A program made the translations under genes and the position numbers. Of a stretch of DNA of 64,000 nt, positions 44,917 through 55,719 are shown one piece after another (position 1 is the stretch's first letter; every line of letters starts with the position of its first letter). The notes under the pieces are model-generated. The model saw nothing but the letters and a program-made list of their open reading frames with translations, was not told the origin of the DNA and ran no database searches. The DNA lies in the NCBI GenBank assembly GCA_043228905.1, contig JBHGNT010000010.1, positions 10,540,001 through 10,604,000 of the forward strand. The letters are read 5' to 3'. Source of the stretch: Azolla caroliniana. Taxonomy: Eukaryota; Polypodiophyta.

Positions 44917-45540
44917 CATGAACACCCAGATGGGAAATACTCTTCCTACCGAAAAGCTTGACATAAACAACTTTGCATGTTGGGAGTACAAGATGCATCA
45001 ATACCTTGTCGGCCAAGGCTATTGGGGCTATATCGAAGGAGCACAAGAAACACAACCCGACCCGACACACATCGACTATCCAGCCTGGGAGCAAGCTGCG
45101 AGCCGTGTGCTATACTACCTTGCGTCGTGCATACATGACCACATGCTCGGCTACATTCGAGAGGCAAAACACTGAAGGAGGCGTGGGGGAACCTCAAGAA
45201 AATCTTCGTGGCCAATACGGCTTCTCGCAAACTTCAACTCCGGTAGGAGTTGAGCAATACTCAATAGAGGGATATGTCAATCGGCAACTACACCTTGAAT
45301 ATGAAGGAGTTGTGCGATGCTGTTGGGTCAATCAATGTCAGCATTGACGATGATGAAATGGTACAGATATGCCTCGGAGGATTGACACCTCGGTTCGGCG
45401 CAATAAGGTCGGTCATTCTTGTGAGAGAGAATCCTCCCTCCTTCAATCTTCAATTGATGTTACTTGTTGAAGAGAATCACCTCCAAGCGAGGAACAATGT
45501 GCAAGAGGGACACATGCTCTATTCGAACTCGGATTGAGGA
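44917..45540 (+). pseudogene. Copia I gag
   Basis: ATG 44917 (MNTQMGNTLPTEKLDINN) fits an initiator because it is collinear with element A's start. Motifs: YKMHQYLVGQGYWGYIEGAQ, WEQAASRVLYYLAS; frameshift at 45173; then EAWGNLKKIFVANTASRKL, a TAG at 45244 in the same codon as the TAG of element A, a second TAG at 45262-45270, and MSIGNYTLNMKELC, VQICLGGLTPRFG. The shared TAG is noted as a separate finding. Confidence 0.88.
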
Positions 45541-45699
45541 AGAGGACAAGGTCGTGGCAGAAGAGGCCGATTTGGCCAAGGCCGACACAATCATGGGCAA
45601 TCCCATAAGCACAACTTCTACTACTGACAAGAAGCTACAAACTCGCGAGGTGGAGCCTCGGTAGAAGGGAGAGTAATCATGCAGGGTGCAGCCAACAGA

Positions 45700-46449
45700 A
45701 CAACTCTGTTCAGTGCGCATATTGTGGCAAATTCGGCCACTACAAGGCAGAGTGTCGGAAAAAGAAAAGTCAGACAACTTTCATAAGTCGACATCTCACT
45801 AATTACGCCTCAAATTCTGACTTAGAGCAAACTCGATGACGGAATCGTGCTCGACTAGCATCTCCAGTCCCGAAGATGTTGGTTTGTCGATTTGGGTGCG
45901 TCAAATCACATGATGTCCCATGTAGATTGGTTTCGAGAACTCTGAAAACCCGATCGACTTGGCTATGTTGAAACTAGGGATGACACAATACACCCCATCC
46001 AACATGTCAACAATGTCCCATTCGGTAAAGAGGGGAATGAGACGTACATAAAAAATATCTTGCATGTTCCAACAATAACGAAGAATCTGATCTCGATAGG
46101 CCAAATCGTGGAACAAGGAATGCAATTTCGATTCAACTATGGAGGATGCTTCATCGAAAAGAAAGGTTGAATGATCATTCGCAGTTGAAGAGAAGGCCAA
46201 ATATGCCTCCTCAACTCACACGAGATGAAATCGGCTATGTATGGAAAGGGCCAGAAAGCTGACACTAACATAGAGTTGTGGCACAAACGAATCGGCCACA
46301 TGGATCTCCAAAAACTTAAAGGGTTGCTGTCGAAAGGAGTCATCATCGGACTCCCAACTTTTATCTGGAAGGAGATGGCAGGTGTATGCGGCAAACAACA
46401 TCGACAACTGTTCCCTAAAGAGAGTGGTCGAAAAGTAGATGAGTGGTAA
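45700..46449 (+). pseudogene. Copia I zinc knuckle, protease and GAG-pre-integrase
   Basis: CAYCGKFGHYKAEC (about 45717-45758) is an intact CCHC knuckle. Protease WFVDLGASNHMMSHVDWF (about 45883-45935) keeps the catalytic Asp but has Leu for Ser. Then NLISIGQIVEQGMQF and GAG-pre-integrase TNIELWHKRIGHMDLQKLKGLL and CGKQHRQLFP. The frame ends at TAA 46449 and no integrase follows. Confidence 0.88.
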
Positions 46450-47010
46450 AAAATTAGATGTCCTAGATACAAAAGTATTTCCACGCATATTCTCTAGAAA
46501 AAGCTTTAGTTAGAAGAAAAACGCATGATAGAAAAAAAAGCTACATGTGCACATCTAGGGTGCATGAACGCTATGGTAAAAAAAAAACTCATGAGGTTAG
46601 AAAAAACATGTTAGAGAAAGAATATAGTCTATAGATAGAAAAAGCATGGGTTGCTAAGACTCTCTCATCACTATATACGGATGGGGAGCAAATTGTAATA
46701 AGGTTGTTGATTCTTGGGTTTTTTATTACAATCAAAATATTGATTAATATAATACTTGTGCGATTCACATGTTTTGATCTCTTTTCTCAATTTACTCTAA
46801 TGTATTCTAAACTATATTAATTTATTACTATGATTTTAATTATTACGTTAAACTAATTCACTATATTCGTGGGATTGACGAATTTCTATCTCTCTTTCTT
46901 ACAATATACACATATTTTTATTAGCCTCAAAACTCTCCTCCTCCTAGTCCATAACCTCGGCGGTTTCCACCCAACTCACGCAACAATCTAGCGCCAAAAG
47001 GCACGACACA
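46450..47010. other. AT-rich segment, possible LTR of gypsy L
   Basis: Lies between truncated Copia I and the gypsy L primer site. A TATATAC box near 46674 and AATAAGG/poly-T sequence after it suggest an LTR ending at ACGACACA (47010), but I see no second copy to define its limits. Confidence 0.4.
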
Positions 47011-47012
47011 AT

Positions 47013-47450
47013 TGGTGAACCCAACGTGAAAATGGGTGGCAAGGAGATGGAGAATCAACAAGAGGCTAGCAACACGATGACGATGTTCGAGCGGATGCTA
47101 CAAGAACAATGCGCGATGTCAGAGATTGCGACGATAGTGGAGCGGCTCGTGCAACAGAACGCACAATTCAACGAGAAGGATGTGTCACGTTATTTGCGGG
47201 ACTACAAGGCAGAGATGCTACGATGCAGAATACTGGAAGGATTGCAAGTGACATCCTTCAATCAAGTGGCCATTGATGGGCTTCAAGGGAGTATCCACGG
47301 GATATGAGAACAAAATCCGACGTGGGCGGCACTTGAAGAAGCGTTGACGACCACGTTCACTATCGAGGACTCCTCCAAGGCCACGCAGAGAGGATTTGAA
47401 GATTGGGTGGAAACACCGGACCAGGGGCTAAAGGTCCTCGATGATTTAAG
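47013..47450 (+). pseudogene. Ty3/gypsy fragment L: primer site and gag start
   Basis: TGGTGAACCCAACGTG (47013-47028) resembles the conserved sequence after the 5' LTR in plant gypsy elements. ATG at 47032 opens MGGKEMENQQEASNTM; the region DVSRYLRDYKAEMLRCRILE and TWAALEEALTTTF fits the N-terminal capsid region of plant Ty3/gypsy gag. A TGA at 47305-47307 interrupts (CGA expected). Homology stops near 47450, where minus-strand gag of element J begins. Confidence 0.7.
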
Positions 47451-48850
47451 GTGGTGTGTGCCGCTCCCCTGGTGCTACTTGCTCCTCGCGGTCCGGCCTC
47501 GTTAGTCGGAACGCATGCGGTGGTTGTTGTTGGTCTTGTCATTGTTCCTGGTGTCGCTCATCTCCCGAGCTTTCGTCGTAACGCCGGTGATCTCGATATT
47601 GTCGCGGCTTACCATGATAACCATTGAAGCTGCCCCATTTGTTTGTCGGCCGGTGATTCTCGTAGCGCCGGCCCCCTTTAGCATAACTCGGATGTCCACG
47701 ATAATCCTCGTCCTCTGGTTCGTCCTCCTCGGAATCGTTGTGATTTCGGTGATTCCGGTGGTGCCGGTCCTTGCGTGGGTTGCGATCCATATACCGTGGT
47801 CGGTCTTCTTGCCTCCTTTGTTCAGTCCGGCGTGGTGGACGCTGGGTGTCCATGCTGCGGACTGCGGGAGTGGCTTTGTTCAACATATTGTATTCGCATT
47901 GTTCGACTGTGTGAGCCTTCAAGTGGAAGATTGGGCAGTGGATTCACATATTGCACTCCACTGCGGAATGCCCCGAGTTCAAGCAAATCGTGCACTGGAT
48001 TGCTTGATGAAACTGGCATTCCTTGTCCTGGAGTAACGCTTGTTGTCAGGAGGACATAGAAAATGTTTCCTTCTCCTCGTCCAACTCGAGTTGTAACGCT
48101 CGTTCAATGACCATATCCATCGTTTCCCCTTTCACGCTATTGTTGTTGAGCATTGCCTAGATGGGTCGGCGTAATGCTGCCAGAAATGTTTCTCGAGCCT
48201 CGTCCTCCGCGGGGCTCCGTTCTAGTTTATGCCGTAAATTTTGGGAACGTAAGCTGAAGTTTGCTATCATCTCGGTCGGCAGTTGATTAATCGTGTAGAA
48301 CTATCCAAGGATTTCGCGTTGTGGAACCCTCCGATGGAAGAACCGCAAGAAAGCGGACTGCAGCTGATTGAAGGTTGTTATTGCTGGTAAATCCATCTGT
48401 GAATGCCAAAACGCCGCTCGCCCATCCAATGTTAACCCGAACTCCGTCATTTTCGATTAGTGCGCTACCACCTCCGAAAGGCTCTGCGCCATGTGGTTCG
48501 CATTCAAGACATTAAGGAATATGCGAATATGAGTTGTGGCGTCGGTTTCGCCGTTAAAGTGGGGGTAGGCAAAGGCCATGCTGGGGGCTACGGCGGGTCG
48601 GGAAAGACCACAAGGTGGTTGTGGTGAGTGTAGTCCCCATGTCTCATCGAGGTATTTGGAAAGCGAAGAATCACCTTTGTAATCACGGCAGGTAGTACTG
48701 AGGTTGCTGAGGCGAGGCTTTTGCCGTGCGCGTTCTTCTGTCTGGCGTGTGATGGACCTTGTGATTGGCCAGTCTTGTCGTGTTGGTTCTCTGGGGCGTT
48801 TGCGGCTAAACATCCATTCATCGTTGCTCGTCTATGAGAAGACACAGATC
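47450..48850 (-). pseudogene. Gypsy J gag, minus strand
   Basis: Read leftward from 48813: FAYPHFNGETDATTHIRIFL, stop near 48457, then EFGLTLDGRAAFWH, a frameshift near 48300, and FHRRVPQREILG. Further on a zinc knuckle CTICLNSGHSAVEC (about 47970-47930), a degraded second one, and an Arg/His/Asp-rich tail (47830-47540). It is clearly related to gag of element H (knuckle CTICLNAGHSAVEC at 53140), although the LTRs differ. Confidence 0.85.
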
Positions 48851-48867
48851 ACCAAGTGTGCCAAAAG

Positions 48868-49304
48868 TGTTACCGATTAGGAACACGGTCCGCGGTCAGT
48901 CCTTCGACCTAGACCTCCAAGTGGTTGTGGAACAACGAATAGGAGTCTATGCGTAATGCGTAGGGGAATGTTCCCTGTAACCTATTAGCGTATGAGGGAG
49001 ATGGCTACAACCGACTCCTTAGCAATGGTTACACTTATGTTCTTACACGCTCAGGCATTCCAGACACACAACAGATTAGCCGTAGCTATGCACAAACTTT
49101 CAGAGAAGATAGAATTCTATTATGATACGTTTCTTTACATTCCCAAAATTACACGCTCCCCCTATCAGAGGTTTTCTGCCCTTTATATACGCAGGGTCTA
49201 TCTAGCCGTTCACGCTTCTTGAGTGAACCGTTACATGCGTTATGATCTTATATTATTCTTATTCTTACGCTCTTGTCCGTCGATTACTATTCCGGCGGAC
49301 AACA
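48868..49304 (-). repeat. 5' LTR of gypsy J (437 bp), minus strand
   Basis: On the plus strand TGTTACCGATTAGG ... GGCGGACAACA, that is TGTT...AACA ends on both strands. Minus-strand TATATAAAG lies at 49189-49181. The primer site on the minus strand reads TGGCACACTTGGTGATC just inside the LTR (48863-48847). No 3' LTR is present, so the element is truncated. LINE K sequence begins right after 49304. Confidence 0.82.
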
Positions 49305-51443
49305 ATCGAATACAAAAGCGTTGCTCATGTTCCAATTATGACGCAATCCCCAATATCTAAGAAATAGGAAAACAATCTCCATCTTTGATTTTGGGTCAGC
49401 CTGTGTAAATTGTGCAAACACCCATTGTCTAGGTGTCAAATAACTCCGTGATCAAACTTGCCAAATTTGAGAAATGTAACTCCAAATTTGTCAAGCAATT
49501 GGACATTGTATAAATCGATGAGTACTATCTTCTATCTGAATTGTGCAAAAGAAGCAAGTACTCGTTGCTAGTCCACGACGCTTTAAAGCTAATCCCAAAG
49601 GCAATCCTCTGATCAAAACTCCCCAAATGAATACCTTTGCAACAAGTGGCAATTTAGAATGCAAACTACGTTGTAAGATCTACCACCACCCATGATCATA
49701 TTTGTGTATTTTCCATTCTTCTTCAGCCTTAGATGATAACCATCCAAGAGACTCAACGGAACAATGATACAAAAGATTAGTAGTCACTTGTAACAATGGT
49801 GTTTGACCCCCTTAAACTCCAATCAATCCACGGTTGTTCTCCTGTTTGTAGAGGTAAGGAACCTTGCATCGATGCAATATTCTGTAGTTGTTGCCAAATA
49901 AACCCATAATTAGGCGGATGCGTATTAATTGTCGTGCTTCAGTAAACTCCAAAATTCTTTGAGATGGAACCTCAACTATATCTCCCACCTCTTTGACCCC
50001 CAAACGAAACAAACGATTAAATTGAGAACGCAATCTCTCCTTTCCTGGCCAACATAATAACCGAGAAGACACAAGTAACTCTTTTTGCAAAGAGTTACAA
50101 TGCTCTCTACTAGATGATGGTTTCCATACACATAACAAGAGTGCTTCTTGCCATGAGGTAACTAAGTGTTGAACACATGAAGAACCCGGAATCCTAAGTG
50201 AAATACATCCATTCAGTAATTGCCACCATGAAGCCTTAATCGTTGTCTTCCCATGTGTTAAACCCTTGTTCTCAATGAAATATCGAACAATAGATATCCA
50301 TGGTTGTGAGTTTGAACACATGTCGTGTAATAATGAAAATCTGCGAACCATCATATGCATAGATAAGTTCAATATTCCAACCCCCCCCAATCGCTTAGGG
50401 GTTGCTAGATGATTCCAAGCAATCCATGTGATTTCCATCTTATCCCTCTTCTTCCACAACAAATATCGAAGAGGTTGCAAAATAGAATTCAACGCCTTCT
50501 TTGTCCATGGCAATAATGGCAAGTAATATAATATCATGGGTTCCATAATACATTGTACAACCTTCAAGCGAACATGAAATGACCAAGATTGTGACTTCCA
50601 ATACATGAACTTATCCCTCAACTTACTAGACATCCATTCAATCAATTGACCATTTGTAACATTCATTCCTAATGGATAGCCCAAGTGTCGAAAAATAGAG
50701 TCTTTCTTCACCAGGGATCCTTGCCATCCTAAACATTCAAAATCCCTTTCAGTGCATGATATGAGACTAGACTTCCTCCAATTAATATGTAATCCGGAAG
50801 CCAATGCAAACTGATTCCATACAAGCATCCCCTTCTCAAGATTCTCTCATGAGGCTTGTAAAAACATGAAAGAATCATCCGCCAAAGCTTGTGTTACTAT
50901 TTGCCCTCTAGATGGAAGGTGTAAACCCACAATGTCACCATTTATTGCAAGTCTTGATAGCATCACTAACAAAGGATGAGTAACAATAGCAAACAACAAT
51001 GGGCTAAGAGGGCATCCTTGACGAACGGATCTTGTGAGGGCAATATCTGATGTAACTCCCCCATTAAGCATTACTCGAGACACTACATCTTCTCCAAATA
51101 AAAATATGAGGCGAGACATACGAGGTCCAAAGCCCATTGTATGCATTAACCCAGAAACAAAAGACCAATTAACATGATCATAAGCTTTCTCCAAATCTAA
51201 TTGCACCATAATCAATTCTTGATGAGTGTTCCGAGCATAATCCATGGTCATTTGAACATTCAACACATTATGCAATATATTTCTACCTGCAATAAAACCA
51301 TATTGGGCGGGGTGTATCAACTTTGGCAAATACTTTTGTAATCTATTTGCCAAGACCTTCGTAAATATCTTGTACAACCCCCCCATCAAAGAAATAGGTC
51401 TCCATTGATGAAATGACTCAGGAGATGCCACCTTTGGAACTAG
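49305..51443 (-). pseudogene. LINE K ORF2, C-terminal half: RT and zf-RVT
   Basis: Continues leftward from the copy at 61287-62836 after removal of gypsy H. RT motifs: FHQWRPISLMGGLYKIF, AQYGFIAGRNI, MVQLDLEKAYDHVNW, SVRQGCPLSPLLFAIV, catalytic LADD at 50885-50874, one in-frame TGA (50849-50847), INWRKSSLIS, FRHLGYPLGM, KRLGGVGILNLSMHMMVRRF. Stop at 49812. The zf-RVT motif then appears in another frame near 49640-49500 (CFFCTIQIEDSTHRF, QCP). Only one stop in the whole RT: a relatively recent or well-kept LINE. Confidence 0.92.
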
Positions 51444-51862
51444 TGTTACCGGCCGGCAAGGAGTCCAAAATACGGAGTGAAGGAATTAATTAAGTATTGT
51501 TGTAAATAAGCATAGTATAGACGGACGGACTGGAAACGGTATGCCGTTCCAGATCCGGACGGATTCCGAATAGGTGTGATAGGCACCGTTTTGTACTACG
51601 GGCCGGAAACCTATTTAAAGGCCCGGACCCCATTGTAATCGCAGCGGATAATTAATAGAGCATATGGTGTTTATACTTCTGTGTTGATTTCCGTTCTGTA
51701 GTTACTGTGATATCTTACGCGTGTAATTAACCAAAGCACTCTAATCGTGTAACCTACGTAAGTCGGTGTAATCGTTGAATCTTAATCCTATGCCGTAATC
51801 ACCCTTTGGTGAAGTGTCTCCGTGACACCTTGTGTTAGGCCTTGTCCGGTCAGAGAATAACA
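51444..51862 (+). repeat. 5' LTR of gypsy H (419 bp)
   Basis: TGTTACCGGCCGG ... GAGAATAACA, with TATTTAAA at 51612-51619. The primer site candidate TGGCGACCACGATT starts at 51868. Confidence 0.96.
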
Positions 51863-51915
51863 CAGTTCTGGCGACCACGATTCCTGCTTTCTCGCAGCGA
51901 ACGATGGCTTAATGG

Positions 51916-53796
51916 ATGACGAGACCAACGCACGACCTGGTTACAGACCGAGCTCGACGCCTCGCCGAACGGCAAAGACGGCGTGAGACTTTCCAGCAAG
52001 CAGCGCACGGAATTCGCTCGGATCGTTCGTTCTCCAACGAGATCCGGAGAGTCGCGGAGGAATCTCTTCGGTTACAGCAAACTCGCGACCAGGACGACGG
52101 AAGCAGTCTAAGTAGTCTCCGGGAAACCGAACGCCTCCTCGAGGCGCTGGCAAGCGGAGAAAACGAGGCAGAAGCCTTTTCAGCCTACGAATCGGATTCC
52201 GAAGGGGGATACAACGTGCACACGAACTACCGGAGCAGCAACGATACCCCCGGCGGCCCGGAGGACGACGGGTCGGATACCGTGCCGACTCCAGAACCGG
52301 AACCGCTCGACCAGGGCTATCCGGAACCGCAAACGGAAGCCGTCAACCCACCAACACCGGAAGTGGAAGAAGCAAAGCCACCGACACCAACGAAAGAGCC
52401 GGCGAAGGTACCAGAAGACGAGCCGGTGAAAGAACCGGAAAAAGAACCGGAAGAGGAACCGGAAAAAGCACCGGCAAAACAACCGAAAGTGGAACCGGAG
52501 AGAAAACCGGAAAGATATCAACAAACGCCACTAAACCGCGGCCTAATACTGGATGACGACATGCCGTTCCAATACTCAAAGTATCGCGATGATCCGGACG
52601 CGGAAGCGCATGTTCATGCCTTCGAGCAGACATGGGAAGCAAATCACACGTCCTAGCGAATGACACCGGAGGAAGAAGAACGCTCGAAGATAGCGGAATT
52701 CGGGCTCACGTTGGAAGGACCAGCGACACGATGGCGGCGGACGCAGGACCCGGCGACCATCACAACCTTTGCAGAATTAAAAGCAAAATTCTTGCATTTT
52801 TTCCACAAGGAGGTCGACCAGACGACAATGGTGGGCCTGTTTTATACGATCCAACAGGAGGCAGGGGAAAGCATTCCCCAATTCGTCATCCGTTTCCAAC
52901 GAATGCATAGCCAGCTTGCCCGTGCACCCCCGGAGGAGGAATTACGGACGATATTTTTAAACGCACTCCGGGAACCGTTACGCACGGTGTGTACGGTAAT
53001 CGACTTTCGAGGAAGCACCATTGACCAGGTCATTGACCGGGTCAGAGAAATGGAAAAGTCAAGCTCATGGCTTACACTGGGAACACTGCAACGGGCGTTA
53101 CCCACCGATGAAGATCTCCGGTTTCGGCAGGCAATTCAATGCACAATCTGCTTGAATGCCGGACACTCGGCAGTGGAGTGCACCATGCGAACTCAGTGTG
53201 TGATTTGTCAATCCAAGAGTCATACAACGGACCGGTGCGAGTATAACCTGTTAAACCGACAAGCACCACCCGTCCGACGGATCGAGCCAAGAAGCAGCCG
53301 AGACGAAGATGACGATCGTTGGCAAAGAATGAACCGGTACCGACCGGCACAGGATGTCCGGTACGGAGACAGACAAGAGAATGATGGCCGGTACGGGAAT
53401 CGGCATGATAACTACGACCGGTATGAGCGATCGGACCGTTATCGGGAGTCTAACAGATGACACGAGCAATACGACAGAGACCATTCCCCTGGTTACCGAA
53501 GGCACCAGGAGGACTACGGCCGATTTTACGATCCACCATGACCGGACTACCGAAATAAAAATAAGAATAATAAGAAACGTAATTTCAAGAAAGGTGGTCA
53601 CACTAGGGACCCGGAACATGGAACCCCAAGGAGCCAACCGGCACAGAACGCACCACTCACTACGGGACCGACTCCGGATACCAGCAATGCTGAATCCAGC
53701 AATACCCGTAAAGAGTATTGCTATTACTGCAGGCAGGAAGGCCACTACAGTAACCAGTGCCCGGCAAAGAGCTACGATAAACGACCAACAGTTAAT
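51916..53796 (+). pseudogene. Gypsy H gag with three CCHC knuckles
   Basis: The first usable ATG is 51916; an ATG 12 bases upstream meets TAA at 51910. N-terminal about 150 residues are charged, then a Pro/Glu/Lys repeat stretch (about 52360-52510). The capsid region (about 52660-53050) has FLHFFHKEVDQTTMVGLFY and IPQFVIRFQRMHSQLARAPP. Three knuckles follow: CTICLNAGHSAVEC (about 53140), CVICQSKSHTTDRC (about 53199) and CYYCRQEGHYSNQC (about 53719), with an Arg/Tyr/Asp-rich linker. In-frame stops: TAG 52654, TGA 53458, TGA 53539. All segments share one frame with pol. Confidence 0.92.
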
Positions 53797-55719
53797 ATGG
53801 TGGTTCCGGAAGTGGCGGATATACAGCAAGTAACCACACGGTCGAAAGGCATGGCCAAAGAGTGGGAAACACAAGAGGCCATACGAAAACAGGCGACGGA
53901 ATGGGTGAAGGAAGCCAATGAAAGGAACGTCGCGGACACGGAACGGCAAAAGGCGAATACCATAGGGAGTGCCGGCGGTAGCCACCCAGAAAACGAGACA
54001 TGGCAAGCACTGCAAGAATGTCAGATCACGTTGCCATTAGGAAGACTCTTGCAGCTCGTGCCGCGATTTACGGAAGGACTAAAAACGGCCATGACAGACG
54101 GTATAGCCCCACCGGCACCAGTCCTCTTCTCGAATCCGGAGGAGGGACCGACGGTGGTGGACACTAGTAGTCCGGTGATTACAGCTATTGTCAAAGGGCA
54201 CGAACTTCCCGGCACAGTAATCGATGGAGGTTCCGGGGTGAACGTAATAAGCCTCCACACGTGTGATGCCTTGGGTATACATGAATGGGAGCCATGTCCG
54301 TTCTGGCTACGGATGGCGGATACGAGCTCTGTACGGCCGATGGGCTTAATACGGAAATTGGAAGTCACCATAGGAGGTCACACATTTCACATCTCGGCTG
54401 TAGTGCTGCAGCTACAGGCGCAAGGCGCGTACCCACTGTTGCTGGGCAGACCATGGTTGAAAACAACACACATCAAGCAAAATTGGCGGAAAAATATGAT
54501 TACCTTCCGGCGCGGAAAAGCCAAGGTCTGGGTACCGACACAACCACGGACGAGCAACGGTAAGGAATGCACACCGCTATATGCGGAATGCGTGAACATG
54601 CTTGAAGGGTTGGCAGACGACGAAGAAGCCCAGTACTTGGAGGAACACCCGAAGATCGTACCACTCTTCGAGATTGACGTAGCTGAAGCCGTAGCGCCAT
54701 ACTTGCCGCAGCGGGACGAAACCGAAGCCGAACCAGACAAAGATTCGATTCGGGAATTACGGCAAGCACAGGAAGCGTTGGAACGGGAAATGGCCGTTTC
54801 CCAACGGGTAAAAACATCCCAGCTCGACGAAGTGAACCTAGGAAGCAAGGACGAATCAAAGCCGGTACACATCGCCAAAGAAATGAAGCCGGAAGATAAA
54901 GCGGCGATGATCAAACTTCTCACGGAGTTTCGCGACGTATTCGCCTGGTCATACGAAGACATGCGAGGGCTGGACCCTCAATTATATCAGCATCAGATCC
55001 ACTTAGGCAAGGACGCGAAACCAGTGGCGCAAAGACGTTACCGAATGAACCCCAACTACGCCGCCAAAGTGAAGGAGGAAATCGACAAACTCCTAAGAGT
55101 GGGCTTCATCCGGCCGGTAAAGAAAGCGACGTGGCTGAGCCCCATCGTCGTCGTCCCAAAGAAGAACGGTAAAATCCGCGTGTGTGTAGATTACAGGAAA
55201 CTAAATGCAGCCACAATTACGGATGCATTCCCTCTTCCGTTCACGGATGGAGTACTGGATGCCGTCGCCGGCCATGAAGTTTATAGTTTTTTAGACGGGT
55301 TCAGCGGATACAATCAAATCCGGATGCACCCTGACGACCAGGAGAAGACAGCGTTCGTCACCGAATGGGGGGTGTTTGTGGCCGAAGTAATGATGTTCGG
55401 CCTAAAAACGGCACCAGCAACTTTCCAGCGAATCATCATGGAGATCTTCGGCGAATACATTCCTGCCTTCATGCAGGTTTTCCTGGATGATTTTGCAGTC
55501 TATAGCCGGGGAAAAGACCATTTGCAGCACCTACGGTTATGCCTTGAAAAGTGTAGGTTATACCGGCTAAGCTTAAACCCAACAAAATGCATCTTTGGAG
55601 TTTCAAGTGGAATCTTACTGGGACACATTGTAAGTAAGGAGGGCATTGCGGTCGACCCGGACAAAGTAAACGCGATACTAGGGGCACCGGCGCCGAAAAC
55701 GGCCAAAGCACTAAGCTGA
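53797..55719 (+). pseudogene. Gypsy H protease and reverse transcriptase
   Basis: In the gag frame, so gag-pol is a single reading. Protease active site VIDGGSGVNVIS (about 54220-54255) and LLLGRPWLK. RT: FRDVFAWSYEDMRGLDP, VAQRRYRMNPNYAAKVKEEI, WLSPIVVVPKKNGKIRVCVD, YSFLDGFSGYNQIRMHPDD, MMFGLKTAPATFQRIIMEIF, catalytic FLDD at 55480-55491, CIFGVSSGILLGHIVSKEGI. TGA at 55717-55719 where CGA is expected (LSRFLGQIRWHSRM), in frame with the continuation. Confidence 0.94.

Larger units (their letters stand above)
44378..46449 (+). mobile_element. Ty1/Copia element I, 5' half only
   Basis: 5' LTR 44378-44788, primer site 44789, gag, knuckle, protease and GAG-pre-integrase; then truncated at about 46449 with no integrase, RT or 3' LTR. 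Gag and protease region are close relatives of element A, but the LTR is different. Confidence 0.9.
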
